Below are positions 36,059 to 49,059 of a stretch of 64,000 nt of DNA, one piece after another; within the stretch, counting starts at the first letter, position 1, and the number at the start of each line of letters is the position of its first letter. The stretch lies in NCBI RefSeq assembly GCF_025698545.1, contig NC_068569.1, positions 12,028,001-12,092,000 of the forward strand. The letters run 5' to 3'. Made by a program: the position numbers and the translations under genes. Under the pieces are notes generated by a model that did no database searches, had not been told where the DNA came from, and saw nothing but the letters and a program-made list of their open reading frames with translations. Origin of the DNA: Gossypium raimondii. Lineage: Eukaryota; Streptophyta; Magnoliopsida; Malvales; Malvaceae.

Positions 36059-36904
36059 TATATTATATTTAGAATAATAAACACCTTAATTATCAAATGA
36101 ATATTAGTTCACATTGATGATATTTTTATTATGAGAAAACAACAGTAATTTTATTTCCGACTACAATTTTCTCCACCCAAGTCTGCAACATAAGCATATT
36201 TATTTAACTATTTTAACTTTGCTTGGGCTTTATCAACTAATTTAATTGATTAAGTTGAATATCGAAAAGTGCAGTGTATGTGTTCCATAATGATATTGCA
36301 TCAATTTTCTAGATTTTGTAAATTAACTTTGAAAAGACCGAATCCTTATTAGGTTTATTACCAAACCTGTTGACTTGCCAACAAAGAAACTAAGAATTAG
36401 TAATTAAATTCCATTGGTTGATAGAAATTTTAGGAAAGGATGAATTGTTAACGTTGTTTTGTTGTTAAGAAAGTTCATTGGGGTTGACAAAAAGGTTATG
36501 GAAGAGTACAAGCATAATAAAAGGAAAATAAGTTCAGCCGAAAGATATAAGTAATCAGCCGTAATGAAAGTCGTGACATGTGTGAAAGAGAAATGTTCCA
36601 ACTACGGTCATTTTATAATCTTTTCCCTAATAAAAGTAACAATATTTCATTAAATTTATATTTTAATTATTTAACTTTAAATAATTACTTTTAAAAATTC
36701 TTATTTAAGTCGTTCGACTATTATAGTATTCTTTGTTTACATCACGTGCATCAATCGAAAATTTTCTTTCTTCTTCTTTTTTATGATTTAGTTTTTTTTT
36801 CTTCATAAAACAGTTTTGAATGTTACAAATTTGTGAATCAAAACTTAAATAATTTTCTTCTCCAATATTTGACACTGGCAGTCAGATCAACTTTGATCTA
36901 AGGT
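36059..36904 (+). repeat. Duplicated block E3 (pair of 4733-5583)
   Basis: Near-identical to E1; continues past 36904 with TTATTCTACTTGTC, whereas E1 is interrupted there by the GGCGCC composite. This copy therefore shows the uninterrupted state. Confidence 0.8.
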
Positions 36905-38684
36905 GTTTTATTCTACTTGTCAATGAGTATTGATCAGTTGTATCAATCGTCGCTTGGAGTTCACTAGTCAGACTTTAAAAAAAAAATTTACTAGAACCGA
37001 CTTCAACAAGGCTTTGTTCACTGGTCTCCTTGGTGTCTGCCCTCCTTCTGATGGGCTCGATTTCTTTGGACGATGAGGCCCTGATCTTCATTACTTGGTG
37101 GCACTGTGAGTTTGGTCTCACCAAAAGGCTTTGGGGAGGCCCAGAGTCTACGCACCAAAATTTTTTCTAGTGGCTGAAAGTGAAGAGAAAGTCTTATTTC
37201 TCCGTTGAAGTTCCGTTGGCGCCATGGTGGTTAGGGCCTCCGGTGGAGGCGTGCGTGCAAAGGGCTTGGTATGAAAGTTCGTTCTTCCTCCTCGATTGCC
37301 TCTTCTCTCTGCCTTCTCTTTGACAAACGACAGCAACGTTTGGTTGCTACTATGGTTTGTTGGGGATTAGGACTTTTTGGGCCTGTTGTATTGATTGTTA
37401 TATCTGTTTCTTTTCTAGACCCTTGCGCCATTTTTTCACTGCATCAGTACGTATCTCATTCATAAATCTATGCATATTCTAAAATGCAATTATTTAGAAT
37501 GAAGAGAGTTACATGTTTACGTCTTGAGATACGAAACAAATCATTTATTTAAAGACTCACAGTCAAAGAAAGATTTCGTAAATGTTATAATCTATTGTTA
37601 TAGTAACAATCGAGCCTTATAAAAAGAATTTGAGTCTCATTGTGATATTAATAAGTTGAATGCTTTTTGTAATTGATATTTTGGATTTTCAAGAGATGGC
37701 TGATCTTGGATTGGACTCAATTCTAAAACTATATTTAATGGAGTCTATAACTTGTATGTAGCAATGCTTTTAGGGTACATTTTACTTCACATTTCTAAAT
37801 TATTAGCAAATTAATATTTTACGATTGTTATGAGGAGACAGCGAGGTTACCGGCCGGCTCGAAGGCTTTTAAAATTATTTTTGAAAAAGTATTTTTAAGA
37901 AGTGTAGTGGAAAATTAATTTTGAGAAATATTTTTAGAAAGTTTGATTTGAGATTTAATTATTTAGTATGGTTGTTAAAAGTGTTTTTAATAAATAAAAT
38001 GTTGATTTTAGTAAGAATATGAAAAAGTAATTTATTATAATTTATTGTTAATATTTTAATATATAAAATATAAATTTTAAATATTTTAAGTAATTATTAT
38101 TAATTATTTATAAAATTTAATTGAATATATAAACTATACTTAAATTATTAAAATATAACCACTGAAAATTTAAACATATACTATTATATATTTAAAATAA
38201 ATTTCAATAGAAAAGTAATTACATACCCAAAATAAATATTATATAAAATACTTATAATGATTAAAATTGTCCTTTATTCCTAAAGGCACTTCTGAGAAGC
38301 AATACTGAACTTAGCCTAAAAAACTTACTGTATCTAGGGTTGCTTCAAAATGATTATTTTATAACCAATGTATCTTTCATGTTTGTTTTTTTTTTTTGGT
38401 TAATTATAATAACAGGGTAAAACTCGAATAATCAACACGACTAGTGGGACCCGAATCTAAGCCACACCTGGGGCGGTGAACACACTTGACCATCATGTCA
38501 TCACATGAGGTTCAATGTATCTTTCACGTTAAACGGTCAGTGAAGATTAATTTTATTGGAGTTAATGATTACTCATTTCAATAATGTCAATTTTAATATT
38601 AGAATAATTTTTTTATCTGAGAGTACAATATAATTAATTATTGTATCAAATACTTGTTAATAAAACAAAAACTAATATATACAT
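36905..38684. other. Spacer with gene-like remnant and SINE-like copy
   Basis: Bases about 37000-37440 have a richer, gene-like composition but no frame I can identify. The AT-rich part beyond 37850 may be a worn MITE (AAAGGCACTTCTGAGAAGC near 38283). A SINE-like copy lies at 38415-38512. Confidence 0.4.
38415..38512 (-). repeat. SINE-like short repeat, copy 3
   Basis: On the minus strand it reads GGTCAAGTGTGTTCACCGCC then CCAGGTGTGGCTTAGATTCG, matching 3935-4035 with several differences. Confidence 0.4.
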
Positions 38685-41575
38685 TGTAACAGCCTAATTT
38701 TCAGTGGTGTCAGAAACAATGATTCGAGATCACTAAATCTGACAAGTGAGTCTTAAAATTTAATAAATTAATAATTATGGGTCAAGTGTGAATTTAGAAG
38801 AATTTTTGAATTAGTGAATTTTGTGATTTAAAAAGAATTTAATAGGTAAATTGGGTCTAAAATACGGTGTCGAGACATCGAGTTCATAAACCGAGCCATA
38901 AATATTTTTATAAATATTTATGGAATGTCATTGAGTTAGTATAAAAGTTTCGTTAGAAAATTTTAACGTTTGGTTAGTCAATTAACTAAAAAGGACTAAA
39001 TTGAGAATAGTGTAAAACTTGTTAAATTATGATTAAATAGCTTAAGTGACTAATGAGGAGGATTTAAAAGGCAATTAGGCCCAAAATTTTATGGGCTGGA
39101 CGGTTAGGCAAGAAAAATCAACAGGAAAGTAAGGAGAAATAAGAGCAAAATTGGAAATTTTACAAATTAAATATATAAAACAAAGATAAAAGTGAAAAAT
39201 CTAGAGATATCATCATTTTTCTTCAGCCAAAACGTAATAGGAGAGGGTTTTCAAGCTGGTTTTTCATATTTTTCATCACGTAAGTTCAATTCTTGCTTTT
39301 TCTTTGAAATTTTCATGTTTTGTGACTTTTACAACTAGGTCCAATTATTGAATTTATTAGTTTTTGAATTTATGAGTGATTTTGTAAGTTACCATGAATA
39401 ATTTCTGGAATTTTATGATGAACTATTATAGATTTTAAGTCTTAATTTCATTATATTATGATCTTATTAAAATGATTTTAGTAGAAAATGATTTTTAGGG
39501 CCTAATTGTGAAAAAGTTAGGAATTGGGGTTTTGTACTGAAATTATGAATATCAAAGGCTGTTTAGTAGCCTAAAATGGTTAGATAGGGTGTTAATTGAA
39601 AAAAAAAAATAGATCAATTGAAGGGTTAATTGAGTAGGGACCAAATTGTAAAAATTGTAAATTTTGAGGTAAAAGTGTAATTTTGAAAATTGAAAGACAT
39701 AAATTGTGAAGAAAATTAGTATTGAATTAGATGCTAATGAATGGAAAATTTTATATTATAGATCGGGAATCCGAAGATAAACGCGGTAAAGAGAAAGTAT
39801 CGAGCTAGTTTCTGAACTTTTACAACTTTTACGAATCGGCCCAAGTAAGTTCATATGGCTGAATTTTTATGATTAATTGTTAATGTGGAAATGATATATT
39901 GTATAAATTCGTATATTGTTACTGAATTATGATTATGGTAAAAATGAGAAGAAGATGAGATTGTTAGTTCAAATTAAGGGATACGCAGGATTGAGTACAC
40001 ATGTTTGGCAACCAACGACGAATTGACGGATAAGTCCATGGTGGATCCATGGCAAAGTGTGAAAAGTAGGTATGGTGTTTCGGTGAAGAAAACCATACTG
40101 AGTTGTAAAAAGTAGGTATGATGTTTCGGTGAAGAAAACCATACTGAGTTATGAAAAGTAGGTATGGTGTTTCAGTGAAGAAAACCATACTGAGTTGTGA
40201 AAAGTAGGCATGGTATTTCCGTGAAGAAAACCATACTGAGTTATAGCAATGTGAAATATTCAAGCAAATTGTGGCACCGGGCAAACGATGTACTCAATTC
40301 CGTAAGACTATCCTTAATTTGACAGGTATTTGTAAGTGCAATTGAAGCTAAATGTCGGAATAGAAGTTGACATCTGATATTGAGCTCGATTGGATATATT
40401 TATTATCTGAGATTGTGGTTGGCAGGAAATGTTGAATTTTTATTTGTTTGTTAATGTTGTTAGTGAAATTTTGGTAATATTTTATTATGAGCCTGTGAAC
40501 TTACTAAGCTTTCTGTAAGCTTACTGGTGTGTGTTTACTGTTTCTTGTAGATTGACGTATATATATATTTCGGAGGATCGGATCTACAACAACGATCACA
40601 CTATCCAGATTTACTCCGGTAGATTTTGTTAAACAACTTTTTGGATTTATATGGCATGTATAGGGAATTGAAGTAAAAAGTATTAGTATGAATGACTAAG
40701 TATGCAAAATAAATTTGAATGTTATGGTTGTGTTAGATATCGAAATATATACATGTTTTTAGTTTGAAATGGTTGATTGGTTGAACTTCATTAGTATTTA
40801 AATGAAGTAGTTGAAATACTGGAATTGGTTGTGATTTAAATTTGCAGGGAAGGTTAGATAATTATAAATGGGTTATATTGAAATTTTTTTAAAAATTTGT
40901 AATGGAACAGTTTTTGGATATATGCATTAAGGTAACTTTGAAAATCATAAAAATGGTGGAAATTGAATTAGAAGCTGAGTGAGATACTAAATTAAAGCTG
41001 AATGAGTCTACTTTTACATGAAAGAAATAGATTAAGAAAAAAAGTTGTATATTTTTAGATATTTGAATTTTAGTGAGACAGGGTCAGAATGATTTTGAGG
41101 TCCCCTGTTCTGACTTTAGAAATTCATTAAAAATTTCACAGAAGGAATTATGTGTTATAATTTATATGTATAGATTCCTTGATGAGTCTATTTTCAGGAG
41201 AAATAAGTGGAAGCACCATATGAAGTCTGTACAAAGAGATAATTGAATTTTAGTGACAAGAGGTCAGGATGGTCGGTCACTGAAATAGGGGAGACTTTAA
41301 CTAATAAACTGTACTAATTGGCTAAACCAAAAATTCTGAAAAATTTAAGGTGAAAAGATATATGAGTCTAGTTTCAGGGAAAATTTACGGATCTAAATTT
41401 TGAGTCTCGTAACTCTAGTTATAATTAAATAAGTAACTGCTGTGCAGGTGGACAGATTTGCTGTAAATAGTGAAATAAATTTTCAAACTAAGTTTTTATG
41501 CTCCGAATTAGTAAGATAAGTTAAGTAATGCCTCGTGCTCGACCCCGGCTACGGTCTCGGGTAAGAGGTGTTACA
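38685..41575 (-). mobile_element. Solo LTR 3 (LTR retrotransposon fossil)
   Basis: A 2,891-base segment with TG...CA ends and the perfect 5-bp target duplication TACAT (38680-38684, 41576-41580). On the minus strand it starts TGTAACACCTCTTACCCGAG, matching solo LTR 1, and shares internal phrases such as TCGGAGCATAAAAA. No internal region is present. It is longer than solo LTR 1, in part because of the 46-bp tandem repeat at 40062-40247. The family is probably Gypsy type. Confidence 0.85.
40062..40247. repeat. 46-bp tandem repeat inside solo LTR 3
   Basis: Four units starting at 40062, 40108, 40154 and 40200, each containing AAAAGTAGGTATGGTGTTTC and GTGAAGAAAACCATACTGAG with one to four differences. 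The corresponding part of solo LTR 1 (7905-7975) has a different short repeat containing GATATGTAGCCGGCTACCAC. Confidence 0.9.
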
Positions 41576-41580
41576 TACAT

Positions 41581-42341
41581 TTAGTATTAACTTAAAAAAC
41601 ATAAAAAATAAAATTCACCCTTTTAGGGTTTACCAGTTTTTTTACAATAAAAAAAAAAACTAACGTCAACTGGTTTTCAACATGGTGCCACACAACACTA
41701 ATGACATTTTTGAATAAATTTTATAAAAAAATATAAAAATATAAAAAAGGCTTGAATGGTTAAAAGAACAAATGTAAAATAAATTGACATCCAATTTCTC
41801 GAAATTATCTCATCTGTTGAAACCCCTAAGGTGTATAATTTAATTGCAAATGAAAGTTTTTTTATTGTTATTCTTTTAATTATACATTAATAAATTGAAT
41901 AATTTTATTTTGCAATAATTACATAAAATAGAAACACTGTATTCAATTTCTATTTGCGAGTATGTTTTGGCTCCCTTATTTTCCTTGAATTTTTAACCAA
42001 TTTTGTGGTGGTTTTTGTGATGGATTAAATCAACTCGTTAATATCAAATCCGTAATAATTGTTTATTGAAATTGGTTTTGTACATCCTTTTCTGGAAACT
42101 TTTGGCATTCATTATGTATCTCTCTCTCATCCAGCGCGCTTTTATGATGTGCAAGCAACTGTGAGAAATCACATTTTCATTTTGATTTTTTTAAAATCTA
42201 CTGCTTTTATTTTTTTGTTGTTGTTGTTCAGTGAATTGTGTTGGGTAGTAGTTTTGAATTAATAAACTTATTATTTCTCCAAAAGAAATACAAATAGTAT
42301 TATATTATTACCTCCATTGAGTTGGCGCCGCGGTGAGAAAG
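41581..42341. other. Spacer upstream of RPL18a
   Basis: AT-rich, no gene; it becomes promoter DNA of RPL18a toward the right. Confidence 0.5.
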
Positions 42342-42342
42342 A

Positions 42343-42351
42343 AAACCCTAA
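42343..42351 (+). promoter_or_regulatory. Telo-box upstream of RPL18a
   Basis: AAACCCTAA, the interstitial telomere motif common in promoters of plant ribosomal protein genes, lies 66 bases before the ATG. The role is inferred from the family; the motif itself is exact. Confidence 0.6.
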
Positions 42352-42416
42352 TTTCCTCTTCTACATTGAGGTCAAGGGCGAAGGGTGATCCAGACAGAGG
42401 GCCGGGTTTTTCACAA

Positions 42417-43935
<1,519 letters not shown>

Positions 43936-44962
43936 CTTGTATGTTTTGATGAAGGAGAGTTAAGAGGTTGTTCGATTTTTGGAATTTTTGGTAAGTGAAT
44001 CTCCATTAGTTTGTTGATCAGATATTGTTTCATTCGAGAAGCCTAGGTTGTCAGACAAGTTGAACCTGGGTTCTTTTCTGGGGCTCATTTTTGTTCTTAT
44101 AAATGTTGGTATTGTTAAGTTAAGTATAATTTAATGTTAAAATTCTTTTTGGTGGGGTTGGAATTTCCCAGGGCAACTTGCGCAAGTCCAGAAACAACTT
44201 ACTTTTTTGAGAATGGTTGGAAGCCATTTAGTTTTATATAAGGAAACAAATGTGATCGCTCATAAATGAAGAGGCTAATATTTCTTAACCACAACCGTTC
44301 CCATCTCAAGCATGAACATTTGCTATGAATCACTCAATTCAATAGCATTTTTGTCAAGTATTTCACCCTCTTAAAAGTAGTTTCTGGTAAGCCAAGTGGC
44401 TCTTTTTGTTGCTTGATAACTTATTACAATATTAATTTTCCATCAAATACTTCACCTACCCACCAAGAAAACAAGTATTAACCATAAGCATGATCATATT
44501 ACATCCATCTAACAATTAAAAGCTGCTCCTCTCATAAAATGTTCCTAGTAATAATAATGTTGTTCTTGGTTTTGAACTAGTACGAGATAAGCAGGTAATG
44601 GAGCACCAAGACTAGTGCCCCAGAAAATTAATAAGTAATATAACATTTCATAACATAGATGATAAACAGGACTGATCATGCACCCTGCAATTGGAGGGAC
44701 TTGGGGTGGGAATGGAACTTCAGAAAGAAAAGAATCCAAGACAGTGGGACTTGCGACAAGTCGGCTAATCTACGTGCAATTCATGTATCGGTGTGTTCTC
44801 CTATAATTATGAACCACCCGACCTGGAAACTTTTATTGGGTGGACGATTCGAGATCTTTAGGAGGAAAGGAGACAACATCTGCAGCAGAACATATTGTTG
44901 CTTTCAAATAATTTGGAAAGAAAGATACAGTGGATATCTGAACTGTATAGAAATTGAATAAG
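43936..44962 (+). other. RPL18a 3' UTR and intergene
   Basis: Probable 3' UTR to about 44250, then spacer. A frame at 44659-44961 resembles no family and is treated as chance. Confidence 0.45.
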
Positions 44963-45930
44963 ATGGCGAAGGAAGAAAAAAAGAAGAGGGTGGTGGTCGA
45001 ATCCCTAGGATGGCTAACGGAATCTTCCATCATGCCCAAGTTCGTAGGGCCTGGAAGAACTGCTGGAATCCTTGACAATGATGAGCATAAGCATTTCGTA
45101 AGGTCAGGATTTTACTTCTCTTCTCGCTAATGTTATGTTAATTCACGTTAACTTAAGATTAAATGTTCGATGGAGTTCACAATTCACGGGGGTTTGCATT
45201 TTTCCTGTTGTGCCACAGTTTGGATAGTTGCCTATAGCATTTGGTTACAAGGTTATTTGAGGTCTAAGAGATTTAGCCACATGGCATAGTGAAACAATCT
45301 CCTAGTATCATGCTGTTTCATCCATTTTCATCATTAGCCTTTCATTCACCTCCCATTATACATTGTTGAGTGTTCATGGATTTGAGGTGAAATTCTCTTA
45401 ATAGTTTTTTATAATGTTGTTGAAAATTTACCTACAAATTTGCTACGAATTTGAGTTAATGTCCCTTTTCGAATTTATTGCTACAACCACTAGTTGGCTG
45501 CCTGTTTTCATCTTGCTTATTTTTATGATTTATTTGCCTGATGGAGTGAGATATATCTGAATATGATAGTCACTAGTCCATGGATTGTGCACAATGTAGA
45601 GAAGTTTATGTGTGAATATGGTAATCTAAGACATTACTGGAGGTCCTGAAGATTGGAAATAATATTAAAAATCTGAAGTTCAAAGTCAAGATAAAAAATA
45701 TAATGTATTTGGATTGCTTGTGAAACTGAAAGTGAAGGCCCTAAATGATTTTATTGATGTTTGTTCACACAGAAGTTCATGAAGAAGTCAATCAAGCAAG
45801 GGAGAGAGTGTCTGAACTAAAATTGCGAAGGCAAGAGCAAGCAGCAGCTCATCGTGAGAAACTCAGGCAGGCCTATCTTCGGAAACAAGTGGAGAAGTTG
45901 AAGTCTGCGTCAAAAACAGAACAGGCATGA
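44963..45930 (+). pseudogene. Internally deleted CCDC174-like coiled-coil protein relic
   Basis: Two coding pieces: 44963 to about 45103 (MAKEEKKKRVVVESLGWLTE, then SSIMPKFVGPGRTAGILDND and EHKHFV) and about 45771-45930 (EVHEEVNQARERVSELKLRR... to the stop at 45928-45930). From memory, plant CCDC174-type proteins begin with the RVVVESLGWLTESSIMPK segment and end with the FVG.GRT...DEHK..V.EVHEEV and QEQAA..REKL.QAYLRKQ segments, with roughly 150 or more residues between. Here those two ends are fused within one exon at SSIMPK/FVG, so the middle exons are gone. No donor/acceptor pair I can find keeps both pieces in frame: the acceptor after CACACAG needs a phase-1 donor. I favour a degraded or strongly shortened copy; a short novel gene with an unseen exon between is possible. 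Confidence 0.5.
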
Positions 45931-47078
45931 GTAGTAGAGCTGGAAAGGTGATATGTGACTATGCAAATGGAAATAGAGAGAAACCCCCATTGTATTATTT
46001 ACTAACTTGCATTGATTTCGTCCTCTGTGCATAACAAAATTTAGTTACAAATCAACTCACCGGTTTGCTCACTAGAATATATTTATTCACTGTTTTTTAC
46101 CCCATCATTCTTATGGAACATATAGCAATTGCAGTCGTACCGCCCTCGTTTATCTGTCATTTTTGCTTGAGGCTGATTGCAGCATCAGCGTAGAAAATGA
46201 GTGAGTTCTCTTTCCTATTGTACAAAATACGTTTTAGCCAATTAACATGTAGGATTCTGAATCATTCTAGACTGTCAGCAGTTAGCTTGTTTAGAAGTAG
46301 AATTTGGGGGGGGGGGGGGGTTAGCTATGTTTTACTCTTTTAACTGCAAATATCAGCAGTTGAAGTATTTGCTGGTATTGTTGATTTGATTTATATGGGA
46401 ATGGCTCTTTGTTATGAAGTTGTTTATTTTTGAGTAAAACAGCAGAATGTTGGAAGTTTGGAAATATAATAGAAAAATGCGTGTGAACAAGTCAGATGGG
46501 AAGATCCAATGGAAACTACAACTGCCTTTTAAAATCATTGTTTTCTTAAGATTTGCACAAATTGTCGCCCATGTAAGAGCTCTTGCCCATCGTGTTTATA
46601 AACATATGAAACAAGGGGCCATCTTTTCCTTGAGTGCTGTTTGGCTTGGCTCTTCCTTTGGGTATAAAGGATTTTATTCTCCTGGTCCTGGAGGTCCTCC
46701 ATCAATCAGGATCCTGTCAAAGGGGGTATGTGGGTGCAAAGGAACGAGGTTGTCTTCAGAAAAGGGAATACTAATCCTATCTCTCGGTTATTCTTTCAAG
46801 TAAAATCGTTTGGTGAGGTATGGTTATTAGCTTTTGACATGAAGGGCTAGAGGAGATCAGATTGACTCGCCTTCTTCAGGAGAAGAGCCTAAAACGAAAA
46901 TGGGTTATGGCATTGCTTTTTGCTTTAATTCTCAAGGACAGTGGTTATCTGCTTTATCGACGCAGAACCTTGAGCATCAAGTGGCAGCCCTCATTTTGCT
47001 GAGAGAAAATTTCCTTCAAGTCGCAAAGAAAAACCTGAAGCTTTTTAATTGGCAATCCTGTTGAAAAATTAAGAAAAA
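45931..47078. other. Spacer with poly-G tract
   Basis: Holds an uninterrupted run of about 15 G ending at 46320 and a 118-codon plus-strand frame (46447-46803) with no family resemblance. No supported gene. Confidence 0.45.
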
Positions 47079-47151
47079 CGACTCCGCTGGGGATCGAACC
47101 CAGAATCTCTGGTTCCGTAGACCAGCGCCTTATCCATTGGGCCACGGAGTC
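47079..47151 (-). tRNA. tRNA-Arg (anticodon ACG)
   Basis: On the minus strand the sequence folds as a complete cloverleaf. It has a 7-bp acceptor stem GACTCCG/CGGAGTC, a D arm with GCCCAATGGATAAGGC, an anticodon stem CTGGT/ACCAG around loop CTACGGA (anticodon ACG), a 5-base variable loop, a T arm CTGGG-TTCGATC-CCCAG and discriminator G. There is no intron. The internal A and B boxes are intact. A run of Ts downstream (on the minus strand, from about 47073) is weak as a Pol III terminator; AATTTTTC at about 47068-47061 fits better. Confidence 0.95.
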
Positions 47152-47844
47152 AATTTTTGAAAGGAAGTGGCTATTTTTACTATATCATCAAAAGTGAGAT
47201 CTAAGGTCCGATACAAGGTTGATCCATATGGGTCAAAAGACGAGAAAACACCTGATGACCCTAAAACTTTATTAATACATCTTCACACTCTCATTATCAA
47301 CCCATACAACTGCCAAGCATAGCCCATACATCAACCATGATTTGTTTATACTCGTATCAAGTATACAAGGACTTGTTTATTAGTTGGAATGGAAATAAGT
47401 TTTATGTTTTCAAAGTAAGTTTGCGATTCAAGTAAAAAATAATGGTGGAGTTTAGGGTTTAGAGTCCCATAACTTATTATGATATGGCAAAACACCATCT
47501 AAAATTAACTGTTAGGATAGATACACTTCAAAATTCTATTGTATTTATAAACAAGGTTTAAAATTAACTCTTCAGATCTTGAGATTATTACTTCAATTTA
47601 AACAAAAATTAAATTGGATTACGATAACTGTGTGATAAAAAAAATAGAAGAAAGGCTTTCTTTTTCTTTAAATTTTGCATTATTTTTAACCTACACTTTG
47701 TTATACTCCATGTCCATGAAAAAAAAAAACACACACACACAAAATTGAGAAACATAGCATAAAGCAACTCTACTAAACAACGAAGCCCCTATTTTGACAC
47801 ACGTCTTACATGCATAAGAGAACAGCAACCCATTGTCACCGCCA
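47152..47844. other. Spacer between tRNA-Arg and the C2 gene
   Basis: AT-rich, with a (CA)n run near 47729-47741. No gene seen; it probably contains the 3' UTR of the C2-domain gene. Confidence 0.45.
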
Positions 47845-48434
47845 CTAATCTCTCCTCCTCTCCACCACCGCTCCACCACCTCCGAGCGACGTTGCCACCT
47901 CTCTTTCGACCATTTCTTCATCCGCCACCTCCTTCACGCTAAACGACAAACACTCTCTCCTCATCAAGAACCTCCCAGTTGGCGGAACCCACAAAGCAAC
48001 CCTTGTGGCCTACCCGAACTCCTCCAAACTTGCACCGTCAAGCACTGAATCGGGTTATCCACCGGATCCGAAGCATCCCCTCCTTTCAAGACATCGCAAA
48101 GTAAAACCCTGGCACTCCCCGCTGGCTTCTCCCTCACGTGCCCATGCTCGTATATGTCGACGTTCACCGCCGCCAACACGTCCTTCTCCGCCAGCTTGGC
48201 GTGGAACTTCACCTTCACCAATTGGTTCCTTGTGGGGTTGGTCCCTCCATGCTCGTCCACTTGGGTTTTGGCCATGTGGAAGTCCTTTTCCACGTAGACA
48301 ACCGCGTAGGCTCTCATTTTGGTCAAGTGCTTCACGTTCTTGAGGTCTTGAGCTGAGATTATGAGAACCTCAATCTCTCTTAGCTCATCTTCCCCTCGTT
48401 GAAATGTTGTCCAGCTTTCCGACATAATGCTCAT
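47845..48434 (-). CDS. Small C2-domain protein (SRC2/BAP-like), frame change near its C-terminus
   Basis: An intronless minus-strand frame from the ATG at 48434 to a stop at 47964 gives 156 aa with one C2 domain. The domain has a first strand EIEVLIISAQDLKNVKH, a loop/strand KMRAYAVVYVEKD, a second loop QVDEHGGTNPTRN, then VKVKFHAKL and VNVDIYEHGH. This resembles the plant SRC2 and BON-associated C2 proteins, which bind phospholipid, often with Ca, at membranes. The 156-aa frame ends with a poorly matching tail (GFRQLGGS). Switching frame near 48004 would give VPPTGRFLMRRECLSFSVKE and continue Glu/Val/Gly-rich to a TAG at 47845-47847, a more natural C-terminus. So a 1-base indel or sequence error is likely at TTGCTTTGTGGG. 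GC content is above the surroundings. Confidence 0.7.
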
Positions 48435-48684
48435 GATGCAGGAACATAAATAATTTCTCTTTTATTTTGCTGAACTAAACAAAAAAAATTCCAATTTGTC
48501 CAATTTACTATTGGGCTCTCTGTAATGTCATGGCCCAAACTTCACAATGTTTTGAACTTTTTTGGGTTTGGACTTTCGAGTTTCCACCATTTGTTATTTT
48601 TTAATAAATTTAAAATTTTAACATTGTAATTAATATTTTCTTGTTTTAAAAGGTTGATGGTTGAATTTGACTTTTTTTTAAAGG
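48435..48684. other. Promoter region of the C2 gene
   Basis: Upstream side of the minus-strand C2 gene; AT-rich, with no specific motif claimed. Confidence 0.35.
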
Positions 48685-49059
48685 TTGAGGACTAAATTAA
48701 TAAAAAAGAAGGCTTTTTTTCAAACATTCCTCAAAATTTTAACAGAACAAATTACAGCAAAGGTTTGGAACCCAATTCGCCAGGCATGGTTCAGCAATCC
48801 AATGAAGGACAGAAGTAGCCGCATTGGTAATAACCCAAAAACAACATTGGCCTCACTGGGGATTCAAGCTATGTCCTATGAGTATGATATCATCATTACA
48901 GAAATCTCTCATGGACCCATTCAAAGCATGTATGATGTTTATGCAGTTAAATTTGGGGCACATTACAAAATTCCTCCTACACTGGAACATGCTCTTTATC
49001 CCCAATATTCCATCCACTCAAAGTCTCTCTTTGGTGTTTTGATTCAAGTATTTCCATAA
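48685..49059 (+). CDS. Unrecognised 124-aa open frame
   Basis: An intronless frame (MRTKLIKKKAFFQTFLKI...) with mixed, protein-like composition (WNPIRQAWFSNPMKDRSSR, MSYEYDIIITEISHGPIQS). I know no family that fits and see no signal peptide or clear membrane segment. It could be an exon remnant or a chance frame; composition is slightly less AT-rich than the flanks. Confidence 0.2.
   Translation: MRTKLIKKKAFFQTFLKILTEQITAKVWNPIRQAWFSNPMKDRSSRIGNNPKTTLASLGIQAMSYEYDIIITEISHGPIQSMYDVYAVKFGAHYKIPPTLEHALYPQYSIHSKSLFGVLIQVFP

Noticed and set aside
37000-37465. Gene-like stretch with frames on both strands
   Set aside because: Composition is suggestive of a coding remnant, but no frame gives a recognisable protein or a consistent exon structure.
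46300-46320. Poly-G run
   Set aside because: A homopolymer of uncertain length; likely slippage or sequencing uncertainty, with no functional reading.
46447-46803. 118-codon plus-strand frame after the CCDC174-like relic
   Set aside because: No family resemblance, no promoter evidence and low-complexity parts; treated as chance.
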